Below, piece by piece: positions 15,493-20,069 of a stretch of 20,069 nt of DNA (positions are counted from its first letter, which is position 1; each line of letters opens with the position of its first letter). The position numbers were made by a program, and so were the translations under genes. Origin of the DNA: an uncultured Actinomyces sp. (lineage in GTDB: Bacteria > Actinomycetota > Actinomycetes > Actinomycetales > Actinomycetaceae); NCBI GenBank assembly GCA_938040725.1, contig CALHZX010000077.1, positions 1 to 20,069 on the forward strand. Direction: 5' to 3'. The notes below the pieces were generated by a model. The model saw only the letters and a program-made list of their open reading frames with translations, had not been told where the DNA came from and searched no databases.

Positions 15493-16113
15493 TTAGAAGA
15501 GCTGGAGCGCGCGCACCCCGTGGATGATGAGCTCGACGCCGATGACGAGGATCAGGAAGCCCATGATGCGCACGATCGCGCCGACTCCGGTGGCACCCAG
15601 CTTGTCGATCCAGGGCGTGCCGTAGCGCAGTAGTAGCGCGATGACGGCGGCAGTTACCGCGATTCCCAGGACGATGCCAACATGAAAACCGATGGCCGTG
15701 TTGCGGGCGGCCAGCGCGATGACCACGCCGATTGAGCCGGGCCCCGCGATGAGCGGGAGTGCCATGGGGGAGAAGGATACGTCCGGCTTGGAGGTCGCGT
15801 GCTGAGCCTCCTCGTGGGTGGCACGGCGCTTGTTTTCCAGCATCGAGAAACCCGAGTGCGCGACGACCAAGCCACCCGCGATCTGCAGTGAGGGCAGGTC
15901 GAAGCCGAAGAAACGCATGATGAGCGAGCCACTGACCGCGAACACCGTCAGGATGGCAAACACGTAGATGCCTGTCTTCCACGCCTGTGAGCGCACCGTA
16001 GCCGGAGCAGTGCCGGCGGTGAGTCCTGCGAACGCTGCGAGACCGCCGATCGGGTTGGTGATCGGGGCGAGCGCCAGGATCGCGGCGGACATTCCCGCGA
16101 GAATAGTCATCAT
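15493..16113 (-). CDS. MarC family integral membrane protein
   Basis: This 206-residue protein has six hydrophobic segments in two sets of three, the MarC (UPF0056) layout, with the family sequences ITNPIGGLAAF near the N-terminus, SLQIAGGLVVAHSGFSML in the middle and PLIAGPGSIG after the central loop. MarC was once linked to multiple antibiotic resistance, but that link has been withdrawn and its function is unknown. The frame is open upstream, but the conserved N-terminus starts at MMTILAGMS. Of the two adjacent ATGs, that at 16113 has a leaderless -10 box 7 nt upstream. It follows yggS by 47 nt on the same strand. Confidence 0.88.
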   Translation of the reverse strand: MMTILAGMSAAILALAPITNPIGGLAAFAGLTAGTAPATVRSQAWKTGIYVFAILTVFAVSGSLIMRFFGFDLPSLQIAGGLVVAHSGFSMLENKRRATHEEAQHATSKPDVSFSPMALPLIAGPGSIGVVIALAARNTAIGFHVGIVLGIAVTAAVIALLLRYGTPWIDKLGATGVGAIVRIMGFLILVIGVELIIHGVRALQLF

Positions 16114-16120
16114 GCGGACA

Positions 16121-16126
16121 ATCCTA
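16121..16126 (-). promoter_or_regulatory. Leaderless -10 box of the marC-like gene
   Basis: On the minus strand TAGGAT ends 7 nt before the ATG at 16113, and no Shine-Dalgarno is present. Confidence 0.6.
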
Positions 16127-16160
16127 GTCGGCGCTGTGCTCGCGCGAACGAGCGGTCCGC

Positions 16161-16859
16161 TCAGACGCGGCGGGCCCCGAAGACCGCGGTGCCCAGGCGC
16201 ACGATCGTCGCCCCCTCGGCGATGGCCCACTCCAGGTCGCGGCTCATGCCCATCGAGAGCGCCAGGTCCGACTCTTCGACGCCTAGACGAGATGCGGCCT
16301 CGTCCCTGATCCCGCGCAGCTGCGCGTAGGCGGCGCGCACGTCGGCCTCGACGGGGGAGTTCAAGCCCACCGTCATGAAGCCCGCGAGCTGCAGGTGGGC
16401 CGAGGCCTCGACCGCGTCGATCAGCTCGGAGACGTCGGCGGGGTCGCAGCCGTGCTTCGTGGCCTCGCCTGAGACGTTCACCTCAATGAGCACGGGGAGC
16501 GTGCCGGTCGCGCGCGCGTCGATCTTCGCAGCCAAAGAGGGGGAGTCCAGGGATTCGATCGCGTCCACGCAGGCCAGCGCGTGGTTGATCTTGTTGGACT
16601 GGAGGGGCCCGATCAGGTGGATGCGCGCGCCGGGCACCTCGCGGATCGCGTCAACCGTCGCGCGCGCCTCCTGGACGCGGTTGTGGCCGAGCATGATGGG
16701 CAGGCCCGCCTCACGCAGGGCAGCGGCGGCGGCCCGGCATTCCTCGGGCGTGCGCGTCTTGACCGCCAGCTCCAGGTGCACCGAATCCGTGCGACCACAC
16801 GAGGAGGTGGCGCGGTCGATGCGGTCGCGGGCAGCGGCGATGGCCTCGAGAATACTCAT
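16161..16859 (-). CDS. YggS family pyridoxal phosphate homeostasis protein
   Basis: This 232-residue single-barrel protein binds pyridoxal phosphate without known catalysis and helps keep PLP and amino/keto acid pools in balance. The PLP lysine is Lys34 in LAVKTRTPEE. Other family marks are GHNRVQEA, HLIGPLQSNK, LIEVNVSGEATKHG and the C-terminal SMGMSRDLEWAIAEGATIVRLG (split here across the phosphate-binding end). The length is typical. Many actinobacteria keep yggS near ftsZ and sepF; that neighbourhood is absent here. The ATG at 16859 has TACCAT 6 nt upstream and no ribosome-binding site. A triple TCAGGGG repeat lies just upstream and could affect its expression. Confidence 0.92.
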   Translation of the reverse strand: MSILEAIAAARDRIDRATSSCGRTDSVHLELAVKTRTPEECRAAAAALREAGLPIMLGHNRVQEARATVDAIREVPGARIHLIGPLQSNKINHALACVDAIESLDSPSLAAKIDARATGTLPVLIEVNVSGEATKHGCDPADVSELIDAVEASAHLQLAGFMTVGLNSPVEADVRAAYAQLRGIRDEAASRLGVEESDLALSMGMSRDLEWAIAEGATIVRLGTAVFGARRV

Positions 16860-16865
16860 GCACTC

Positions 16866-16871
16866 ATGGTA
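16866..16871 (-). promoter_or_regulatory. Leaderless -10 box of yggS
   Basis: On the minus strand TACCAT ends 6 nt before the ATG at 16859. The expected -35 position falls on the first TCAGGGG repeat. Confidence 0.55.
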
Positions 16872-16886
16872 CGCGCGGAGGTACTT

Positions 16887-16926
16887 TCAGGGGCCAATCA
16901 GGGGTGACTCAGGGGGGTCTGAGCGA
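16887..16926 (+). promoter_or_regulatory. Tandem 11-bp direct repeats, likely response-regulator site
   Basis: TCAGGGG occurs at 16887-16893, 16898-16904 and 16909-16915, exactly 11 bp apart, with a degenerate fourth unit (TGAGCGA) at 16920-16926. Regularly spaced 11-bp repeats are the binding pattern of PhoB/OmpR-type winged-helix response regulators. The array lies just upstream of the yccF promoter and over the -35 region of yggS. Confidence 0.55.
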
Positions 16927-16941
16927 GGAGTCGTGGCAGAC

Positions 16942-16947
16942 TAGTAT
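16942..16947 (+). promoter_or_regulatory. -10 box of yccF
   Basis: TAGTAT is 27 nt before the yccF ATG, giving a short leader with GAAAGGA at 16962-16968, 6 nt from the start. No good -35 is visible, consistent with activator dependence. Confidence 0.5.
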
Positions 16948-16974
16948 GTTCACAGATCAACGAAAGGACACGCC

Positions 16975-17364
16975 ATGCGTACCCTGCTCAACATCATCTG
17001 GTTCTTCTTCGGAGGACTCCCGCTCTTCCTGGGCTACCTCCTCGCGGGTGTTGTCGCCTGCATCTTCATCGTCACGATCCCTGCGGGCGTAGCCTGCTTC
17101 CGCATCGCCGGATACGTGCTGTGGCCCTTCGGTAAGCGCGTCGTCGACCAGCCGGGCGCAGGCGCGGGCTCGGCTCTCATGAATATCGTGTGGTTCCTCG
17201 TCGCCGGCCTGTGGCTCGCCATCGGCCACGTCACCACCGCCGCCGCGCAGGCCGTCACGATCGTCGGCATCCCGCTGGCCATCGCCAACCTCAAGATGAT
17301 CCCGATCACCTGCTTCCCCTTCGGCAAGGTCGTCATCGACGACCCGACCGCATCCATCCTCTGA
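16975..17364 (+). CDS. YccF domain-containing membrane protein
   Basis: This 129-residue protein consists of two similar halves, each with the pattern NI-WF..G..L.......A......TI.GIP.....: residues about 5-60 (LLNIIWFFFGGLPLF) and about 69-125 (LMNIVWFLVAGLWLA), each ending with a PFGK.V.D motif. Each half has hydrophobic helices (about 9-43 and 73-106). This is the YccF (DUF307) inner membrane family, of unknown function. Start at 16975 is supported by GAAAGGA. The upstream 11-bp repeat array suggests control by a two-component system. The ybaK gene follows after 19 nt with its own leaderless promoter. Confidence 0.88.
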   Translation: MRTLLNIIWFFFGGLPLFLGYLLAGVVACIFIVTIPAGVACFRIAGYVLWPFGKRVVDQPGAGAGSALMNIVWFLVAGLWLAIGHVTTAAAQAVTIVGIPLAIANLKMIPITCFPFGKVVIDDPTASIL

Positions 17365-17371
17365 CGCGTCC

Positions 17372-17377
17372 TACACT
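17372..17377 (+). promoter_or_regulatory. Leaderless -10 box of ybaK
   Basis: TACACT ends 6 nt before the ATG at 17384, immediately after the yccF stop codon. No Shine-Dalgarno is present. Confidence 0.6.
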
Positions 17378-17383
17378 GGGGTC

Positions 17384-17893
17384 ATGGCTCGTAAACACAA
17401 CAAAGAACACGGCGGCGGCCCCACCCACGCCATCGAGGCACTCACGGCGGCCGGCGTTGCTTTTACCATCCACGAGTACGAGCACGACCCGGCCGCCCGG
17501 GCCTTCGGCGAAGAAACCGTTGAAAAACTGGGCATTGACCCCACCCAAGCGTTTAAGACACTCATGGTGCGCCTGGAGCCCACCGGCGAGTTCGTCGTCG
17601 GCTGCGTGCCCGCGCTGGCGCACCTATCCATGAAGTTGATTGCGAAGGCTGCGGGTGCGAAGAGCGCCGCCATGGCCGATCCTGCCGTCGCCCAGCGTCG
17701 CACCGGCTACGTCGTCGGCGGGATCAGCCCGCTCGGGCAGACGACCTCGCACCGGCTGTTCATTGATTCGGCGTGCCTGGACCACGAGACCATGATCGTC
17801 TCGGGCGGGCGCCGAGGCCTCAGCGTCGAACTGAGCCCCCTCGACCTCGTGGAACTGACGAACGCGGAGGTCACGGACCTCGCACAGGTCTGA
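17384..17893 (+). CDS. ybaK: Cys-tRNA(Pro)/Cys-tRNA(Cys) deacylase, YbaK/EbsC family
   Basis: This 169-residue cytoplasmic protein hydrolyses mischarged Cys-tRNA(Pro), correcting a common error of prolyl-tRNA synthetase. It has the single editing domain: YEHDP.A..FGEE, the conserved lysine in AFKTLMV (about residue 49), the ALAHLSMKLIAKAAGAKSA helix, a GYVVGGISPLG loop, and the SGGRRGLSVEL strand near the end. The length fits the YbaK subgroup, rather than ProX or the inserted INS domain of ProRS. The leaderless promoter defines the start. A short hairpin after the stop may terminate it. Confidence 0.93.
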   Translation: MARKHNKEHGGGPTHAIEALTAAGVAFTIHEYEHDPAARAFGEETVEKLGIDPTQAFKTLMVRLEPTGEFVVGCVPALAHLSMKLIAKAAGAKSAAMADPAVAQRRTGYVVGGISPLGQTTSHRLFIDSACLDHETMIVSGGRRGLSVELSPLDLVELTNAEVTDLAQV

Positions 17894-17895
17894 CC

Positions 17896-17923
17896 CGGCC
17901 GGATTTGAACTCCGCCTCGGCCG
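17896..17923 (+). terminator. Possible terminator of ybaK
   Basis: CGGCCG (17896-17901) pairs with CGGCCG (17918-17923) around a 16-nt loop and is followed by TTTCAG. The stem is short, so support is modest. Confidence 0.4.
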
Positions 17924-17964
17924 TTTCAGCATGCCGACTTCAATTGCGGGAATCATGTCGGTGT

Positions 17965-17998
17965 CTGCGCAGCGCAGGAATATGTCACACATCTGTGA
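17965..17998. promoter_or_regulatory. Two dyads upstream of the toxin-antitoxin operon
   Basis: CTGCGC-A-GCGCAG (17965-17977) and TCACA-catc-TGTGA (17985-17998) are both perfect inverted repeats. The second lies between the likely -35 region and the -10 box of the antitoxin gene, where a ribbon-helix-helix antitoxin would bind to autoregulate. Confidence 0.45.
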
Positions 17999-18005
17999 TG
18001 CGTTG

Positions 18006-18011
18006 TATAAT
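18006..18011 (+). promoter_or_regulatory. -10 box of the toxin-antitoxin operon
   Basis: A consensus TATAAT lies 34 nt before the antitoxin ATG. The hexamer 17 bp upstream is TGTCAC, a poor -35. GAAAGG at 18031-18036 is the ribosome-binding site. Confidence 0.6.
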
Positions 18012-18045
18012 AAAAGTCGTACATTCGTCTGAAAGGTGTGGCGAT

Positions 18046-18324
18046 ATGAAAACGGCGACGCTTAACATGCGCGTGGATCCAAGTGTGAAGGAAGAAGCCG
18101 AGAGGGTGTATGCCCAGTTCGGCATGAACCTCACGGATGCTGTCAATGTATTCCTTCATAAGTCGATCATGGAGGGCGGCTTGCCCTTCGACTTGCGCCA
18201 ACCTCGCTATAACGCTGAAACCGAGCTAGCTATGCGCGAGGCTCGCGACATCGCCGCAGGGCGTGTTGCCGCTACCCGTTACGCGTCCGCGGCACAAGCG
18301 TTCGCGGATGTCGATGATGAGTGA
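18046..18324 (+). CDS. RelB/DinJ family antitoxin
   Basis: This 92-residue protein has an N-terminal ribbon-helix-helix domain at about 1-45: the DNA-contacting strand ATLNMRVDPSVKEEAE, the first helix ending near FGMNLTDAVN, and the second helix VFLHKSIMEGGLPF. This pattern, including the final GGLPF, is typical of DinJ/RelB antitoxins. The C-terminal part (about 50-92) is charged and would wrap the toxin. The ATG at 18046 is downstream of GAAAGG and a TATAAT box. The stop overlaps the start of the YafQ-like toxin gene. It presumably represses its own promoter through the dyad at 17985-17998. Confidence 0.9.
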   Translation: MKTATLNMRVDPSVKEEAERVYAQFGMNLTDAVNVFLHKSIMEGGLPFDLRQPRYNAETELAMREARDIAAGRVAATRYASAAQAFADVDDE

Positions 18325-18613
18325 GCCTCAGCGGGGCCAGCGTGCCCTCGTGATGACCAGTCAATTCAAGAAGGATCTCAAGAGGGCCCGCAAACGAGGG
18401 CTCCCTATCAAGGAGCTCGAAGCGGTCATTGATCTCATTCTTACGGGTGAAGTGTTGCCTCCCCAGCGGAGGGATCATCTCTTGACCGGGGACTATGCGG
18501 GGTTCCGCGAATGTCATATTCGGCCGGATTGGCTGTTGATCTATCTGGATGAGCCAGAGATCTGCATTGTGACCGCAATTCGTACGGGTTCCCACTCGGA
18601 CCTGTTTCAATAG
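18317..18613 (+). CDS. YafQ family mRNA interferase toxin
   Basis: This is a RelE-superfamily endoribonuclease of 98 residues that would cut mRNA in the ribosome. The catalytic residues of E. coli YafQ are all matched: His54 in RRDHLLTG, His67 and Asp71 in RECHIRPDW, and His93 in RTGSHSDLF. The rest of the family pattern (QFKKDLKRARKRG near the N-terminus, PDWLLIY in the core) is present, so the toxin should be active. The start is uncertain: ATGs at 18308, 18314 and 18317 are all in frame and overlap the antitoxin end, and none has a good ribosome-binding site, so translation is probably coupled. Its neighbour is the DinJ-like antitoxin, the normal partner. Confidence 0.9.
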   Translation: MSEPQRGQRALVMTSQFKKDLKRARKRGLPIKELEAVIDLILTGEVLPPQRRDHLLTGDYAGFRECHIRPDWLLIYLDEPEICIVTAIRTGSHSDLFQ

Positions 18614-18645
18614 CCGCTATTTTCTTCCGGGAGAGTTGAGATCGC

Positions 18646-19338
18646 ATGGTTGAGCTGACTGAACTGAGCCGCCGCGGGCGTGCCGCCTACTGGGTGGTCG
18701 CCGCCCTCGCCTGGGCGGGCGTCGCCGCCACCCTCATCATTACGGCCTTTGATGGATACGCTGCGCCGACCTACGTCGAGGAGGGGCTCTTCGCGGGTGC
18801 CCCCCACGGCTGGGCGGGTGCTCCCGAGCGCCTCATCAATTGCCTGTCCTACTTCACCGAGCTGTCCAACATCATGGTTGCGATCATCTCGACCCTCCTC
18901 GCGCGCCGAGGCCGCGTCGGGGCGTGGGGGAGGGCCACGCACCTGTGTGCGCTCATGATGATCACGGTGACCGCGATTGTCTACGCGACGCTGATTGGTC
19001 CCTACGAGGTCCTCTCTGGCTTCGCGCTCGTCACGAACCCGCTGCAGCACATCGTCGTCCCGGCCGCCTTCGTGGGTACGGCCGCGCTCGCGGGGCCGCG
19101 CGGCGGCATCACGTGGGCGACGCTGGGGCGCGCCCTACTGATCCCGGTGGCGTGGGTGGCGTACACGCTCGTGCGAGGCTCCTTCACGCACCAGTACCCC
19201 TACGGCTTCGTGAACGTGTGGCGCATCGGCTATGCGCAGGTTGCGATCAACATCGTGGCGATCCTGATCGGCGCCCTGGTCTTCATGGCGCTCTTCGCGG
19301 GCGCGGACTGGCTGATCCGTAGGGCGTCCCGGCGCTGA
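18646..19338 (+). CDS. Pr6Pr family membrane protein
   Basis: This 230-residue protein has six hydrophobic segments (about 14-34, 64-86, 96-117, 133-150, 159-177 and 195-223). Characteristic stretches are FTELSNIMV after the first loop, TNPLQHIVVPAAF, and the QYPYGFVNV..IGY segment before the last helix, which place it in the Pr6Pr (FAR-17a/AIG1-like) integral membrane family of unknown function. It begins 32 nt after the toxin stop; the only ribosome-binding candidate is GGGAGAG, about 10 nt from the ATG. It may be read together with the toxin-antitoxin operon, but a functional link is not implied. Confidence 0.8.
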   Translation: MVELTELSRRGRAAYWVVAALAWAGVAATLIITAFDGYAAPTYVEEGLFAGAPHGWAGAPERLINCLSYFTELSNIMVAIISTLLARRGRVGAWGRATHLCALMMITVTAIVYATLIGPYEVLSGFALVTNPLQHIVVPAAFVGTAALAGPRGGITWATLGRALLIPVAWVAYTLVRGSFTHQYPYGFVNVWRIGYAQVAINIVAILIGALVFMALFAGADWLIRRASRR

Positions 19339-19386
19339 CGGTCCGCGTGACACTCACCCGGTTACGCTCCCACCCGCAGGCACAGC

Positions 19387-19392
19387 TAGAGT
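19387..19392 (+). promoter_or_regulatory. Leaderless -10 box of the VOC gene
   Basis: TAGAGT ends 6 nt before the ATG at 19399, with no Shine-Dalgarno. Confidence 0.55.
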
Positions 19393-19398
19393 TGTTCC

Positions 19399-19827
19399 AT
19401 GACTACCGCGCCCGGGCTCGTCCCTGAACTTGCCGTGACCGACTACCAGACCTCCAAACGTTTCTGGTGTGACCTCATCGGGTTTTCCCTCGGGTACGAA
19501 AGGCCGGAAGAGGGATTTGGATACCTCGTTTTGGGCAGTGCCCACTTGATGCTCGATCAGATCAACCAGGGGAGGACCTGGGCGACAGGTCCGCTTGAGT
19601 TGCCCCTTGGCCGGGGGATCAACTTCGAGGTTCAGGTCGACAATCTGGACGCTGCGATCCAACGCATCACAGAGGCAGGATGGCCGATCTTCGTCGAACC
19701 CGAAGAGAAGTGGTACCGGGCCGGCGATGTCGAGATCGGCGTCCGGCAGTTCCTCATCCAGGACCCCGACGGATACCTTGTGCGCCTCCAGGAGGAGATC
19801 GGCGAGAGGCCCGCGCGTCGAATATAG
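19399..19827 (+). CDS. VOC superfamily protein (glyoxalase/bleomycin-resistance fold)
   Basis: This 142-residue protein has the two beta-alpha-beta-beta-beta modules of the vicinal oxygen chelate fold: PELAVTDYQTSKRFWCDLIGF at the start, LGSAHLMLDQ closing the first module, then INFEVQVDNLDAAIQRITEAG and QFLIQDPDGYLVRLQEE in the second. This arrangement resembles bleomycin-resistance-type proteins, which bind a drug as a dimer without metal. I do not see enough of the metal-binding His/Glu set to propose an enzyme activity. The ATG at 19399 is fixed by the leaderless promoter. It converges on the helicase gene at the window edge. Confidence 0.85.
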   Translation: MTTAPGLVPELAVTDYQTSKRFWCDLIGFSLGYERPEEGFGYLVLGSAHLMLDQINQGRTWATGPLELPLGRGINFEVQVDNLDAAIQRITEAGWPIFVEPEEKWYRAGDVEIGVRQFLIQDPDGYLVRLQEEIGERPARRI

Positions 19828-19849
19828 CTGCGATCAAGGGAATTGTGGC

Positions 19850-19884
19850 CACTCCCGCGACTCCTACCCGACACCGTGGGAGTG
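19850..19884. terminator. Possible terminator of the VOC gene
   Basis: CACTCCC (19850-19856) pairs with GGGAGTG (19878-19884), with a possible GGC/GCC extension. No T-tract follows, so this is tentative. Confidence 0.35.
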
Positions 19885-19917
19885 AGGCCGAGTCTCTCCC
19901 GTCTCAGTGCGGCGGCC

Positions 19918-19934
19918 GGGCGGGATGCCCGCCC
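19918..19934 (-). terminator. Hairpin after the helicase gene
   Basis: GGGCGGG-atg-CCCGCCC lies 2 nt beyond the helicase stop codon on the minus strand. It is a compact 7-bp stem with no T-tract. Confidence 0.4.
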
Positions 19935-19936
19935 CC

Positions 19937-20069
19937 CTACCGCGGCCCGACAGTGATCGTGGCCAGGCAGACGCGGTTGGCCTCGTCCGAGGCCGGAACG
20001 TCCACGAGGGCAGTGATGCGCCAGTCCATGTCCTCCTCCGGGTCGAACAGGGTCTGCGTGGCCAGCCAG
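19937..20069 (-). CDS. DUF3516-type DEAD/DEAH helicase, C-terminal end only
   Basis: The last 43 codons of a minus-strand gene run in from the right edge, ending in TAG at 19937-19939. The peptide contains QTLFDPEEDMDWRITALVD followed by SDEANRV and a final beta-strand. This matches, from memory, the end of actinobacterial helicases with a C-terminal DUF3516 domain, where a 'DP.GDHDW.I.A.VD...SDEAG' pattern closes the protein. The helicase domains themselves are outside the window, so the name depends on this short tail. Confidence 0.6.
   Translation of the reverse strand, partial: WLATQTLFDPEEDMDWRITALVDVPASDEANRVCLATITVGPR

Noticed and set aside
17901..17913. tRNA T-arm-like sequence (minus strand GGAGTTCAAATCC) after ybaK
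   Set aside because: The flanking bases cannot form the 5-bp T-stem and there is no acceptor or anticodon arm, so it is neither a tRNA nor a convincing tRNA fragment or attachment site.
1..20069. CRISPR arrays, rRNA, tRNA genes, transposases or integrases
   Set aside because: No regularly spaced repeat-spacer pattern, no complete tRNA or rRNA sequence and no recombinase motifs were seen in the window.

Overview
The window is high-G+C, gene-dense DNA whose proteins and promoters look actinobacterial. The gene content (CydDC-type exporter, a 'GEYKVPGGK' lipoate ligase, Pr6Pr protein, DUF3516 helicase end, many leaderless mRNAs) fits an Actinomycetaceae chromosome such as Schaalia/Actinomyces. 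The genus is inference; no rRNA or other marker gene is present.

Layout. 1-1975: end of a CydD-like and a complete CydC-like ABC exporter subunit, overlapping by ATGA. 2056-3273: mannose-6-phosphate isomerase, followed by a cluster of three hairpins shared with a convergent class-I glutamine amidotransferase-like gene (3489-4181, minus). 4215-7596 (minus): a four-gene operon in the order lipoprotein, MacA-like adaptor, MacB-type ATPase, FtsX-like permease, preceded by a long structured non-coding stretch. 7922-9115 (minus): a short MetE-type Zn methyltransferase, divergent from ilvD (9440-11287). 11311-12360: lipoate-protein ligase family protein with its accessory domain at the N-terminus.

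12454-15468 is the most unusual part. Two co-directional, visibly lower-G+C genes, a DUF262 (GmrSD/ParB-like) protein and a HipA-like kinase, sit between two nearly identical 24-bp direct repeats. They look like an inserted two-gene module and are the best candidate for an undescribed defence or toxin-type system.

15493-20069: MarC-family membrane protein and YggS (both minus), YccF and YbaK (plus), a RelB/DinJ-YafQ toxin-antitoxin pair, a Pr6Pr-type membrane protein, a VOC/glyoxalase-fold protein, and the last 43 codons of a DUF3516-type helicase (minus).

Expression logic. Two start types alternate. Eight genes have a TANNNT box ending exactly 6 or 7 nt before the ATG and no Shine-Dalgarno, which is the signature of leaderless mRNAs. 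Others (ilvD, metE-like, yccF, relB-like, hipA-like) carry a GAAAGG(A) ribosome-binding site. Three TCAGGGG repeats at exactly 11-bp spacing lie between yggS and yccF and look like a response-regulator site.
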